NCBI GenBank assembly: GCA_021801025.1
Contig: JAJYYK010000011.1
Span: forward strand, 1 to 64,000
DNA from: Pseudomonadota bacterium
GTDB lineage: Bacteria > Pseudomonadota > Gammaproteobacteria > Burkholderiales > Sulfuriferulaceae
Reading direction: 5' to 3'
DNA: 64,000 nucleotides
Shown: positions 1 to 9,062 of the stretch, in pieces
Layout: each line of letters begins with the position of its first letter
Numbering within the stretch: position 1 is the stretch's first letter
The notes under the pieces: model-generated
What the model saw: the letters and a program-made list of their open reading frames with translations, nothing else
Told to the model about the DNA's origin: nothing
The model's database searches: none
Position numbers and translations under genes: made by a program

Positions 1-195
1 CGCAAAGTGACCGAGATCGCACACAACCTGGAAACGCAACTGGTGCAATTGCTGGTGGAATATGCGCCAGCCGAAATAAAATCTGAAGTCAACACCGGTT
101 TGTTGAACGGCCCGGTCATTCATCATAGCGCCACAGGCGACACGGTTGCGAATCAGGGTCAGGTAGATGATTTGCTGGACAGTTTGGGTTTTTGA
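1..195 (+). CDS. cheZ: Chemotaxis phosphatase CheZ, C-terminal fragment
   Basis: The window opens inside this gene, so only the last 64 codons are visible. CheZ removes the phosphate from CheY-P and so ends the signal to the flagellar motor. The fragment ends with the acidic tail VDDLLDSLGF, which matches the CheY-binding helix at the extreme C-terminus of CheZ, joined by a typical flexible linker. It lies just upstream of cheV and an aerotaxis receptor, which agrees with a chemotaxis block. The phosphatase helices lie outside the window. Confidence 0.85.
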   Translation, partial: RKVTEIAHNLETQLVQLLVEYAPAEIKSEVNTGLLNGPVIHHSATGDTVANQGQVDDLLDSLGF

Positions 196-396
196 GGGTC
201 TGAATATTACACATAAGGTCTTTCGGTGCAATCACGGGCATGTTACTTGCCTGGGATTGGATGATGAATATCCGGTATTCAGTGCATGCTTGCATACACA
301 CCGCCCAGTCTGGTTAATGGAATGGCTGTTACCCAACGAACAGGTGGATGCATAATCTTTGCCTGCATGACGTACATTATTATATAGGGGATCACG

Positions 397-1353
397 ATGC
401 AATCAGCGCAACAGGAAATCGATGAACGCACTAATCTGACCGGTTCCAATAAATTCGAGTTGTTGCTGTTTACTTTGGGAGTCAGCGCCAACAGCGATCA
501 GGTTGAACTGTTTGGCATCAATGTATTCAAGATTCGTGAAATCGTTGCGATGCCTGAAATCACCACCGTGGCCGGCGCAGCACCGCACATGCTGGGTGTG
601 GTCAATCTGCGCGGACAAATCATTTCCGTCATCGACTTGCCTGCCATTGTGGGGCGTCAACCCAAAACCGGTTTGAATATTATGCTGGTGACGGAGTTTG
701 CGCGGACCACACAGGCTTTCGCAGTCGAATCGGTTGAAGACATCGTCCGTCTGGACTGGGGGCAGGTTCTTTCGGCGGAAGCGAATGCTGCGGGCGGCAT
801 GGTCACCAGCATCGCACGACTTGACGGTAACTCGGACCATACACGTTTGGTACAGGTACTGGATGTTGAAACCATACTGCGTAATTTGATGCCAACAACC
901 GAGTCTGCAATCAATCCCGATATGATTGGCCCGAAAATCAGTTTAAAACCGGGCACGGTTGTGCTCGCAGCCGATGATTCCGTGGTCGCTCGCGCAATGA
1001 TTGAACAAGGGCTGGATGCAATGGGTATCCCATATATCATGACCAAGACCGGAAAGGAAGCGTGGGATCAGCTTCAGTCTATTGCAACGGCTGCGGAAAC
1101 CGAAGGCAAAACCATCCATGACAAAATAGCGCTGGTGCTTACCGATCTGGAAATGCCGGAGATGGACGGTTTCACCTTGACCCGTAACATCAAGCAGGAC
1201 CCGCGTTTCAGATCCATTCCTGTGATCATTCATTCGTCGCTCACCGGTACCGCCAATGAAGTTCATGTCAAGAACATTGGGGCAGATGCTTATGTGGCAA
1301 AATTTGTGGCAGAGGAACTTGCCGCTACGATTCGTAAGGTACTGGAAAAATAA
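397..1353 (+). CDS. cheV: Chemotaxis coupling protein CheV (CheW-REC)
   Basis: A 318-residue protein with an N-terminal CheW-like coupling domain (about residues 15-165) and a C-terminal receiver domain (about 185-318). The receiver shows the acidic pair AADDS near 192-193, the phospho-acceptor Asp in LVLTDLEMPEMDGF near 250, and the conserved Thr/Ser and Lys late in the domain (HSSLTG, VAKF). CheV couples chemoreceptors to CheA and can be tuned by phosphorylation. A GGGG stretch lies 8 bases before the ATG, so the start is well supported. It follows cheZ by about 200 bp and precedes the Aer-type receptor by 41 bp, which may be one transcript. Confidence 0.93.
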   Translation: MQSAQQEIDERTNLTGSNKFELLLFTLGVSANSDQVELFGINVFKIREIVAMPEITTVAGAAPHMLGVVNLRGQIISVIDLPAIVGRQPKTGLNIMLVTEFARTTQAFAVESVEDIVRLDWGQVLSAEANAAGGMVTSIARLDGNSDHTRLVQVLDVETILRNLMPTTESAINPDMIGPKISLKPGTVVLAADDSVVARAMIEQGLDAMGIPYIMTKTGKEAWDQLQSIATAAETEGKTIHDKIALVLTDLEMPEMDGFTLTRNIKQDPRFRSIPVIIHSSLTGTANEVHVKNIGADAYVAKFVAEELAATIRKVLEK

Positions 1354-1394
1354 GCAGGCAAGATTTTATTTAAATTAATTTATGGATAATCATT

Positions 1395-3041
1395 ATGCGT
1401 AATAATATGCCGGTAACTGGTGTTGAATATGTATTAAGCAGTTCAGAAACCATCGTTTCGAAAACAGATCTGCAAGGAAATATCACTTACATTAACCAGG
1501 ACTTCATCAATATCAGCGGGTTTTCAGAAGATGAATTGCTGGGCGCACCACAGAACATCGTACGCCACCCGGATATGCCAAAAGAGGCTTTCGCCGATTT
1601 CTGGCGTACCTTAAAAAGCGGCAAGGCATGGACTGGGCTGGTCAAGAACCGTTGCAAAAATGGCGATTATTACTGGGTGGAAGCCAATGCGGCACCCATG
1701 CTGGAAAATGGTCAAATTGTCGGTTATACCTCCATACGGATCAAACCCAGCAGAGAACAAATTCAGGCGGCAGAAAGTGCTTACCGGGAAATCAGGGCCG
1801 GTAACACCCGCCTTGAAGTGGTTGAAGGGGAAGCTGTCAGACGTTCCCCGTTTGCCCGTTTCAATTTTCTAAAAAGTGCATCAATCAAGGCAAAGATGAT
1901 CATGTCATCCGGCTTGCTGGCTATTTTATTTGCAGCCAATCTGCTGGTTACCGCAATGAGTAGCGCACAATATGACGTCTGGTCGATCACGATTTCCGTG
2001 ATAGGTTTGCTACTGTCTGTGTTGTTCGGTGTGACGTTTTATCATGGCATCGTGACGCCACTTGAGCGGGTCCGGCACGATATAGACCGGATGAGCGCAG
2101 GTGATCTTTCCGGGAAAATTGTATCAGACAGCGATAATGAGTTGGGTAACGTCATGCAGGCACTGCGTATTTTACAAATCAATGTGAAATTGCTGGTGGG
2201 TCAGATTAAGGAAGCCGCTGATATTGTCAACACCGGGGCAAGGGAAATTGCCGCTGGCAATAGCGATTTATCGGGACGTACCGAATCACAAGCCAGCTCG
2301 CTGGAACAAACAGCTTCCGCAATGGAACAGCTGACCAGTACCGTGAAACAAAATGCTGACAATGCACACGAGGCAAACAAACTCGTTGCGACCACCTCCG
2401 ACATCGCTGTCAAAGGCGGTACCGCTGTGGGTAATGTCGTCAACACCATGAATTCTATCCAGGAGAGTTCGCGCAAGATTGCCGACATTATTAGCGTCAT
2501 TGACAGCATCGCATTCCAGACCAACATTCTGGCGCTGAATGCGGCGGTAGAGGCTGCACGTGCAGGCGAACAGGGACGCGGTTTTGCGGTGGTGGCAACT
2601 GAAGTGCGCAGTCTGGCGCAACGCTCGGCAGATGCTGCCAAAGAAATCAAGGCATTGATCGACGACTCGGTAGAAAAAGTTGACCTGGGCAGCAAGCTGG
2701 TTGATGCCGCAGGTAAAACCATGGATGAGATCGTGACTTCAGTGAAGAACGTTGCGGGTTATATGAGCGAAATTACCTCCGCCAGTAAAGAGCAAAGTGC
2801 AGGGATAGAGGAAGTCAATCAGGCCGTCACGCAGATGGATGAGGTAACCCAGCAAAATGCAGCGCTGGTCGAACAGGCGGCTGCAGCAGCGGAAACCATG
2901 CAAGAGCAGGCCACCAAATTGACTCATCTGGTGGGCGAGTTTCGTTTGGTCGCCGGTGGACAGGCAATGCAATTGGACCGTTCGCCGTCTGTGAATACGG
3001 CTCGTGGTGCGATGCGTGCATTGCCTCATCACGGGAAATAG
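1395..3041 (+). CDS. aer: Aer-type PAS methyl-accepting chemotaxis protein
   Basis: A 548-residue receptor without a periplasmic domain. A PAS domain fills residues 10-125 and keeps Arg57, His58 and Asp60 in IVRHPD, at the positions that contact FAD in E. coli Aer. Two membrane segments follow (about 168-190 and 194-220), then a HAMP region. The long cytoplasmic coiled coil has the invariant hairpin tip FQTNILALNAAVEAARAGE at about 373-391. It probably senses redox or oxygen through FAD and signals to CheA. There is no C-terminal CheR-tethering pentapeptide. The gene faces the GGDEF/EAL gene across a 13 bp gap. Confidence 0.92.
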   Translation: MRNNMPVTGVEYVLSSSETIVSKTDLQGNITYINQDFINISGFSEDELLGAPQNIVRHPDMPKEAFADFWRTLKSGKAWTGLVKNRCKNGDYYWVEANAAPMLENGQIVGYTSIRIKPSREQIQAAESAYREIRAGNTRLEVVEGEAVRRSPFARFNFLKSASIKAKMIMSSGLLAILFAANLLVTAMSSAQYDVWSITISVIGLLLSVLFGVTFYHGIVTPLERVRHDIDRMSAGDLSGKIVSDSDNELGNVMQALRILQINVKLLVGQIKEAADIVNTGAREIAAGNSDLSGRTESQASSLEQTASAMEQLTSTVKQNADNAHEANKLVATTSDIAVKGGTAVGNVVNTMNSIQESSRKIADIISVIDSIAFQTNILALNAAVEAARAGEQGRGFAVVATEVRSLAQRSADAAKEIKALIDDSVEKVDLGSKLVDAAGKTMDEIVTSVKNVAGYMSEITSASKEQSAGIEEVNQAVTQMDEVTQQNAALVEQAAAAAETMQEQATKLTHLVGEFRLVAGGQAMQLDRSPSVNTARGAMRALPHHGK

Positions 3042-3054
3042 TCCGAACTCTGTA

Positions 3055-5856
3055 TCAACTCATGTCATCATTATGGAATAATTTATGCGCCATTTCCTGA
3101 TGATGCGGGCAGATGTCCGCCGTGGTGATGGCTTGTTCTTCACTGGGGAGTGACTGGTCATCAGCGGCTAAAACAAGCGTAACCATTAGACTCTGGGCAA
3201 CACAACCCTTTAATTGTTCAAGCATACTGTCCCGGAGCCCATGGAGTTCGCGCAGTCTTGCCAGTGCCTCCGTGGTTTGGTTCTGGGCATGAAGTTCCAG
3301 TAAGTCAAGTGCCAGGGCATGCACCTGTTGGTGCAAGGCTTCGATGGCCTGGAAAGCGGGTTGCAGGGTGTGGCGGGAACTGTCCAGCCAGATTCCGAAG
3401 CGGCATTGGTGGTGATCCAGCGGGGGTGGGGTTTCACGCTCACCTCTCAGGAAGTTTTCTATGTCTGCAATCCAGGCGCGGTGTTCGACGCCAGCAAAGA
3501 GTAGCGGCAGGTTGTCGCGACTGACCACAGGCCGGTTAGTCCAAATTGGATCAGGCCGCCAGGTTGATGACCAGTCGGGAAACTCATGCGCGGGCATGGG
3601 GCGTGCGATGCCGTAGCCTTGAGCCAGTTCGCAACCGAGTTGCAGCAGCAGTTCGCCGTGTTCAACGGTTTCTACACCTTCAGCGATCACTTTGCGCCGG
3701 AAAGCAGCTGCCAGGCCGATCACCCCATCCAGAATCGCCAGGTCATCGGGGTCGCCGAGCATGTCGCGCACGAAGCTCTGGTCGATCTTCAGCAGGGCGA
3801 CCCGCAAGTGTTTCAGGTAACTCAACGAAGAATAGCCGGTGCCGAAGTCATCCAGAGAAAACGATATCCCGATTTTCCTGCAGTCTTCAATGATCTGGGA
3901 TACCCGAATCAGGTCTTCCAGCGCGCTGGTTTCCAGCACCTCCAGTTCGAGCTTGCCCGGTTTGACATTCGGATGCGCAGTCAGCAGGGTATGCAGGCGC
4001 TCGACGAAGTCCACCTGCTGTAACTGGCGAGCGCCGACATTGACGCTGACAGGGATGTCCAGTCCGGCTGCATGCCAGATCTCCATCTGGGTTAAAGCGG
4101 TGTCGATCACCCATTCCCCTACTTCGATGAATAGAGGGTGATTTTCGATAAGCGGGAGGAATGTCGCTGGCGGCAACAGACCTTTTTCCGGATGTTGCCA
4201 ACGAATCAGTGCTTCAGCACCGACGACTGTCCCCGTGCGCATATTCACTTTGGGCTGGTAATGCAGCACAAATTCGCGTTCGGTCAGCGCGCGGCGGAGG
4301 CGTACCAGACTTTCATGGTGACCGTGAATCTCTCGATCCCGTTTGGCATCGAAGACATGGTAACGGTTCTTTCCGGTTAACTTGGCTTGATACATGGCCT
4401 GATCGGCCTGACGCAGCAGTTGATCGGCTTCAATGTCTTCTTCTTGCGGATAAAAAGTGACACCGAGGCTGGCCGAGACCTGGAGCAAAGTGTTATTGAT
4501 ATATACCGGCTGGGCAGCAGCGGCGAGCAGGCGAGTCAGCATAGGTACGCTGGCTTCGATGTCATCCAGGCTGCCAAGCACAGCGATGAACTCATCGCCG
4601 CCCATGCGGGCAAGGGTGTCGTTTTCACGCAAAGCCTGTTTCATGCGCGTGGCCACAGTCATCAGCAATTGGTCGCCGACATCATGCCCATAATGATCAT
4701 TGACGGGTTTGAAGCCGTCCAGATCGAGGTACGTGACTGCCAGCCGCTGTCCACGCCGTTTGGCCTCAATCATATCCCGGTGCAGTTGATCGGCCAGCTG
4801 CACCCGATTGGGCAGACCGGTCAGTGTATCGTAGTGAGTGATATGTTCGAGTTGCTGCGCATGACTCTTCAGCGCGCTGATGTCGGAAAACAGCGCCACG
4901 TACTGTTGAGTGTTGCCCTGAGCATCACGCAGAGCACTGATGGTAAGCCGCTCCGCATATGTTTCGCCATTTTTGCGCCGATTCCAGATTTCCCCGTGCC
5001 AGTAGCCGTTCTCGTTCAGATCACGCCACATCGTGACATAAAACGCTTCTCCTTGCAGTCCGGAACTGAGGATGCTCGGATTTTGGCCCAGGGCCTCGTC
5101 ACGGGTGTAACCCGTGGTGAGGGTAAAGGCATTATTGACATCGACGATCATGCCGTCAGGCGCAGTGATCATGATGCCCTCGCGAGCATGGGTGAAGACG
5201 CTGGCAGCAAGCTGGAGTTTTTCTTCGGACCGCTTGCGCTCAGTGATGTCGCGCTGAATAATCACCATTTTTTTGCGTTGCCCCGTTTTTTCAAACATGG
5301 GCATCCTGCGCGTCTCGGTGGTCACATATTGACCTTCTTTCCCGACAAAGCGTTCCTCGCTGATCAACAGGTGTCCGGCCAGCCAGGCAGCTTCATCGCC
5401 TGTTACCGGGTGTTCGTGAGCAGCACAGAATGCCGGTTGCAGCGCTGACAATTCAATTTCGGTTTTCCCCTGCCAGGAACTGTTATGCAATTGGAACATC
5501 TGCTGGGCCGATTCATTGGTCACCAGATAGCGCCCTTCACTATCTTTCAGGAAAACCGCATCAGGAATGGCATCAATCAACGCCGTCAATTGTTCGTCGT
5601 GACGTAAAATTTCAACCTGATCTTCGAGTTCGGACTGCCGGTTACGCATTGGCCTGAAAATCAGGACATAGAGTGCGGGGAAAATGAGCGCTGAAAGGAC
5701 AATAGGGTCAAGGATCACCCAGAAAACTGGCCCCCTGTTTTTAAAGATGGGCTGGAGAGCACCGATCATCAGCATGATCACAAGCTCACTTATCAGAATA
5801 GTCACGCTAGCGACGATCATCATTTTAGCCGGGGTTAACCCAATAGTTTTTTTCAT
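3055..5856 (-). CDS. PAS-GGDEF-EAL-CZB membrane signalling protein
   Basis: A 933-residue c-di-GMP protein. Two N-terminal membrane segments (about 12-34 and 43-66) lead to two PAS/PAC units (about 85-330). A diguanylate cyclase domain with intact GGDEF in ARMGGDEF follows, then a phosphodiesterase domain with EAL in GAEALIRWQHPEKG and the DDFGTGYSSL loop. Residues about 787-870 form a CZB zinc-binding domain, with ligands in EHRAW, HQCRFGIW and the ALHQQVH helix (three His and one Cys). CZB domains bind zinc and occur in chemoreceptors and in the cyclase DgcZ. A CZB tail after EAL suggests zinc or redox control of c-di-GMP turnover. Which activity dominates cannot be told from sequence. Confidence 0.9.
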   Translation of the reverse strand: MKKTIGLTPAKMMIVASVTILISELVIMLMIGALQPIFKNRGPVFWVILDPIVLSALIFPALYVLIFRPMRNRQSELEDQVEILRHDEQLTALIDAIPDAVFLKDSEGRYLVTNESAQQMFQLHNSSWQGKTEIELSALQPAFCAAHEHPVTGDEAAWLAGHLLISEERFVGKEGQYVTTETRRMPMFEKTGQRKKMVIIQRDITERKRSEEKLQLAASVFTHAREGIMITAPDGMIVDVNNAFTLTTGYTRDEALGQNPSILSSGLQGEAFYVTMWRDLNENGYWHGEIWNRRKNGETYAERLTISALRDAQGNTQQYVALFSDISALKSHAQQLEHITHYDTLTGLPNRVQLADQLHRDMIEAKRRGQRLAVTYLDLDGFKPVNDHYGHDVGDQLLMTVATRMKQALRENDTLARMGGDEFIAVLGSLDDIEASVPMLTRLLAAAAQPVYINNTLLQVSASLGVTFYPQEEDIEADQLLRQADQAMYQAKLTGKNRYHVFDAKRDREIHGHHESLVRLRRALTEREFVLHYQPKVNMRTGTVVGAEALIRWQHPEKGLLPPATFLPLIENHPLFIEVGEWVIDTALTQMEIWHAAGLDIPVSVNVGARQLQQVDFVERLHTLLTAHPNVKPGKLELEVLETSALEDLIRVSQIIEDCRKIGISFSLDDFGTGYSSLSYLKHLRVALLKIDQSFVRDMLGDPDDLAILDGVIGLAAAFRRKVIAEGVETVEHGELLLQLGCELAQGYGIARPMPAHEFPDWSSTWRPDPIWTNRPVVSRDNLPLLFAGVEHRAWIADIENFLRGERETPPPLDHHQCRFGIWLDSSRHTLQPAFQAIEALHQQVHALALDLLELHAQNQTTEALARLRELHGLRDSMLEQLKGCVAQSLMVTLVLAADDQSLPSEEQAITTADICPHHQEMAHKLFHNDDMS

Positions 5857-6068
5857 TAATATCGTCTTGTAAATATTCAGTTAATTCAAAAAAAATTACA
5901 GTCAATAACGAGACAAGCGGATGATTGTATCAGAATTAAAGCGGGGTTTTTGGATAGAAGTAAATTTTCATGGGAACAACAACGGACTGCCAGTTTGTTC
6001 CCGTCAGCACGCAGGATATGGGTATGTTTTATCATCCTTTACGGTAGGTGATAACAAACCTTCACGGC

Positions 6069-7310
6069 TTATGGCTGCACAGTTTGGACTAACATGGTTC
6101 TGAATGCTTTAAAAAGTTTTTTCATCACGGGTTGCTTGTAAGGGAATAGTTCGACAGGGTCCATGGCGTGGACGAAGCCACGGTTGTCCAGTTCAAAAAT
6201 GAGCAAGCGGCCTTCCAGGGTTTCGCCACAGTCGATGACGAAATAATCGAGCCCAATTCGTTCATAAATTGCATGCAGCGCCATAGCGTGCCTGACGGCG
6301 AAAGCGGTGTCAAAGTTCGTCATAAAGAGAGCTTCTTCCGCACGCTTTTCAGCACTGTCCGACATGCCGGCATGCTTGTAGTGCACCATCCACTGTTCGG
6401 AAATTGCCATGTGACAGGCAAACGGATGTCCCGCTATCATGGCAATACGGTACTTGCGGAACAGTCCGTCGGCGCTGCGATAATCAATGAAGCGGGAAAC
6501 ATAAAATTCGTCTTCTTTCGCACCCGTCAGATAGTCATGAAGATCGGATGCCTGCGCCAGTTTTTTGAGGTCGCGCCCTGCATGGGCGTCGAGGGGACGG
6601 ATGATGATGGGGAAACTGTCATTGCCCAGAAAATCGGTGATGGTGCGTTCGCCGAGAGCGATTTGGATGAGGGGCTGCCGCTGAATACGCGCTGTGACCG
6701 GTAAGTCAACACCGTCGGCAGTACCAAGTAAGGTGTGCAACCGATCACGCGACAGTTGCATAATTTTGTCAGGGAGGTTGATGACGGGGCGCGGCCATGT
6801 CGCAAGCCGCGCACCGATTTTTTCCAGTAAGGGAGCATTTTCGATGGATTCACCGATTGCAACGAACAGGACATCATGCTCTGGAATATCAGAAGGCAAT
6901 GCGTGCATGGTTGAAACGTAAAGTAAATTCAATGCCACACCGGATTCTTCCAGCAGAAAATCCAGTGGTGTATTGTCCATCATGTCGCCCGGACGCATCA
7001 GGGCAAGCATGGTGATCGTGACAGGCGTTGTTTGCGCCGGAAGGTAATAAAGCCGCCGCATAGCCAGCGCTTTTGCTTGTATTTCAAAAGCCACCTCGCG
7101 GTTTCCGGTGAGCTGAAAGACCATGGACAAATTCATGAGCAGATTGGCGTCATCAGGATTATAAGCGGCCATATTGACCAAATTTGACAAGTCCGCGCCG
7201 CTTTCTACAAGTCGCATCAGGCGGGCTACGCCGATGACGGGTTCGTAGTGCTTGTCAACTTCGTCGCGGGAGTTCGAAGCGATGAAAGCATTGTTTTTAT
7301 CTGGGTGCAT
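6069..7310 (-). CDS. ATP-grasp-like protein, paralogue A
   Basis: A 413-residue protein of unrecognised specific function, clearly homologous along its length to the divergent gene at 7824. The N-terminal third is helical and TPR-like (NPDDANLLMNLSMVFQL). The centre has an alpha/beta pre-ATP-grasp portion (EHDVLFVAIGES). The C-terminal half resembles an ATP-grasp fold: FPIIIRPLDAHAGRDLKKL as the ATP-binding strand and loop, LFRKYRIAMIAGHPFACH, and FVIDCGE followed by FELDN as likely metal ligands. ATP-grasp enzymes join a carboxylate to an amine or thiol through an acyl-phosphate. The start at 7310 is preferred because GAGTGAG precedes it; an in-frame ATG lies 28 codons upstream at 7394. Confidence 0.75.
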   Translation of the reverse strand: MHPDKNNAFIASNSRDEVDKHYEPVIGVARLMRLVESGADLSNLVNMAAYNPDDANLLMNLSMVFQLTGNREVAFEIQAKALAMRRLYYLPAQTTPVTITMLALMRPGDMMDNTPLDFLLEESGVALNLLYVSTMHALPSDIPEHDVLFVAIGESIENAPLLEKIGARLATWPRPVINLPDKIMQLSRDRLHTLLGTADGVDLPVTARIQRQPLIQIALGERTITDFLGNDSFPIIIRPLDAHAGRDLKKLAQASDLHDYLTGAKEDEFYVSRFIDYRSADGLFRKYRIAMIAGHPFACHMAISEQWMVHYKHAGMSDSAEKRAEEALFMTNFDTAFAVRHAMALHAIYERIGLDYFVIDCGETLEGRLLIFELDNRGFVHAMDPVELFPYKQPVMKKLFKAFRTMLVQTVQP

Positions 7311-7823
7311 ATTGATTATCTCACTCTTTAATTCCGTATTTCTGTCACTGTAACGCATTACCGGCCTGGACCCCGCATAAATTTGCGCGAACAAATCCAG
7401 TCATCCCGCTTGCTTTTCTGGTAGGATTGTTGCAATTGTTGGGCCATGTTTTGCATAAACCAACCTGTTCTTTGGTATTTTTTGTAACCTGTAACTTTAT
7501 AGGTACTGTAATGCAATTTGGCAATTTTTTGGATAAAAACCGGGAATATAAGGGCTCGTTAATGAATAACTTGGATTTACGCTGGGGGCGCTTTGGGATG
7601 CAGCCCAAGGCGCGAGACGTGCAGTTGTGTCGTTCACAAAAAACGGATCGTAATACCGGGATGCGCCCAAAGCGACCCCAGCCCGAAGGGTTGCCGTGTA
7701 TTCGGGCGTCTGCGGCGTTGCAAAGCTTGCGAATGAAACAACCATTCGCTGCACTTTGCGCCTTGCATCCATCCCGAATACACGACAACGTAAGCCCAAG
7801 TTATTCATTAACGAGCCCTAAGC
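7311..7823. other. Divergent intergenic region carrying a MITE
   Basis: This 513 bp gap separates the two divergent ATP-grasp-like genes. The half next to paralogue A (7311-7548) is AT-rich and presumably holds both promoters, but no confident -35/-10 pair was picked. The other half is the palindromic element at 7552-7818. No coding sequence is supported here; the overlapping open frames on both strands are products of the palindrome. Confidence 0.7.
7552..7818. mobile_element. Palindromic MITE with 23 bp perfect TIRs and TAA duplication
   Basis: A 267 bp non-autonomous element. Its ends, 7552-7574 and 7796-7818, are perfect 23 bp inverted repeats (GGGCTCGTTAATGAATAACT plus TGG), and similarity continues a few bases inward through TTACG. 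The direct repeat TAA flanks it at 7549-7551 and 7819-7821. Inside are two further hairpins: 7581-7597 pairs with 7666-7682 (16 of 17), and 7695-7706 pairs with 7773-7784 (12 of 12). It encodes no transposase. A 3 bp TNA duplication is compatible with mobilisation by an IS5-group transposase, but that is inference. It ends 5 bases before the ATG of the gene at 7824. Confidence 0.88.
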
Positions 7824-9062
7824 ATGAATTCTGAGTCAACATTGCGCAGCGATGTCAGCAAACCAGCGAAAGTGCCGTTTATCGGGTTGCCATCGTTGTT
7901 GCGTATGGCCATGAAAGGGATAGATCTGACGCCGCTGGGAATGCGCCTGATCGAGTATGTCAAGATGCATCCCGATGCAGCCGAGGCGTTTATGGATATT
8001 GCCACTATTTTCCAGCTTAAGCAAAACAGGGCATTTGCCCTGACCATGCAGTCTGAAGCCTTGAAGATGCAGCAGGTTTATTATCAGCCGGCCAAATATG
8101 AACCAGCGGTCGTTCGTGTGTTGGCAATCATGGGACCGGGCGATCTGATGGCCAATACGCCGCTGGAATTTTTAGTGGAAGACAGCGATGTGTCACTGGC
8201 TATGCTTTATGTGTCACCCGGTATTCCTTTTCCGTTAACGCTCCCTGAACACGATCTGATATTTGTCGCCATCGGCGAATCCGATGAAAATCGCTCCCTG
8301 CTAGGCTATGTGGATCAGTTGATGCGTACTTGGCCGCCGGTTCCCATACTCAATCGGCCCAAACACATCAGCCAGTTGGCCAGAGATGATGCCTATGTCT
8401 TACTCAAATCGGTGTCTGGCATCGTTATGCCGAATACGGTACGTGCAGACAGGGCGAGTTTGACTCAGCTTGCCAGGGGCCAGTTATCGATGACCGCCAT
8501 CATCGATGATGGCGATTTTCCGGTGATTATCAGGCCGATTGATTCCCATGCCGGTCGGGGTTTGATGAAGCTGGATACCCCAGCAGAGATGGCAGCTTAC
8601 CTTCTGGTACATTCAGAGCCAAAATTTTATGTGGCGCGCTTTATCGATTATAGTCAGCCGGATGGTTTGTTCAGAAAATATCGGATTGTTCTGATTAAAG
8701 GGCGACCTTATGTGTGTCATCTGGCTTTATCCCGGCACTGGATGGTGCATTACCTGAATGCGGAAATGCTGGATAAACCCGAAAATCGTGCTGAGGAAGA
8801 AGCGTTTATGGCGAACTTCGACGACACTTTTGCGTTGAAACACCAGGCAGCTTTTCGCGAAATTGCCGAACGAACCGGTCTGGATTATTTAGGGATAGAC
8901 TGCGGTGAAACAACAGATGGCAAGCTGCTGATTTTTGAAATTGACAGCAATATGATCGTGCATGCGTTAGATCCGGTCGAGATATTCCCCTACAAGCAAC
9001 CGCAGATGCAAAAAGTATTTGGTGCATTCCGTGAGATGCTGGTGAATGCCATTGAGTCTTGA
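7824..9062 (+). CDS. ATP-grasp-like protein, paralogue B
   Basis: A 412-residue paralogue of the minus-strand gene at 6069. A helical N-terminal part (about 20-90) precedes a domain containing EHDLIFVAIGESDEN. The ATP-grasp-like half has FPVIIRPIDSHAGRGL (232-247), an LFRKYRIVLIKGRPYVCH segment (282-299), and candidate magnesium ligands Asp358 in GIDCGE and Glu371/Asn375 in FEIDSN. No substrate can be named. The downstream PLP enzyme overlaps it by 17 bases, so the two are likely co-translated. No Shine-Dalgarno is visible before this ATG, because the MITE ends 5 bases upstream. Homology to paralogue A begins near residue 18, which supports this start. Confidence 0.78.
   Translation: MNSESTLRSDVSKPAKVPFIGLPSLLRMAMKGIDLTPLGMRLIEYVKMHPDAAEAFMDIATIFQLKQNRAFALTMQSEALKMQQVYYQPAKYEPAVVRVLAIMGPGDLMANTPLEFLVEDSDVSLAMLYVSPGIPFPLTLPEHDLIFVAIGESDENRSLLGYVDQLMRTWPPVPILNRPKHISQLARDDAYVLLKSVSGIVMPNTVRADRASLTQLARGQLSMTAIIDDGDFPVIIRPIDSHAGRGLMKLDTPAEMAAYLLVHSEPKFYVARFIDYSQPDGLFRKYRIVLIKGRPYVCHLALSRHWMVHYLNAEMLDKPENRAEEEAFMANFDDTFALKHQAAFREIAERTGLDYLGIDCGETTDGKLLIFEIDSNMIVHALDPVEIFPYKQPQMQKVFGAFREMLVNAIES

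Noticed and set aside
4387-5448. 353-codon plus-strand frame inside the GGDEF/EAL gene
   Set aside because: It is antisense to a fully conserved multidomain gene and shows no domain of its own.
7427-7834. Open frames of 100-147 codons on both strands across the palindromic element
   Set aside because: They arise from the inverted repeats of the MITE, have no ribosome sites or family features, and mirror each other.
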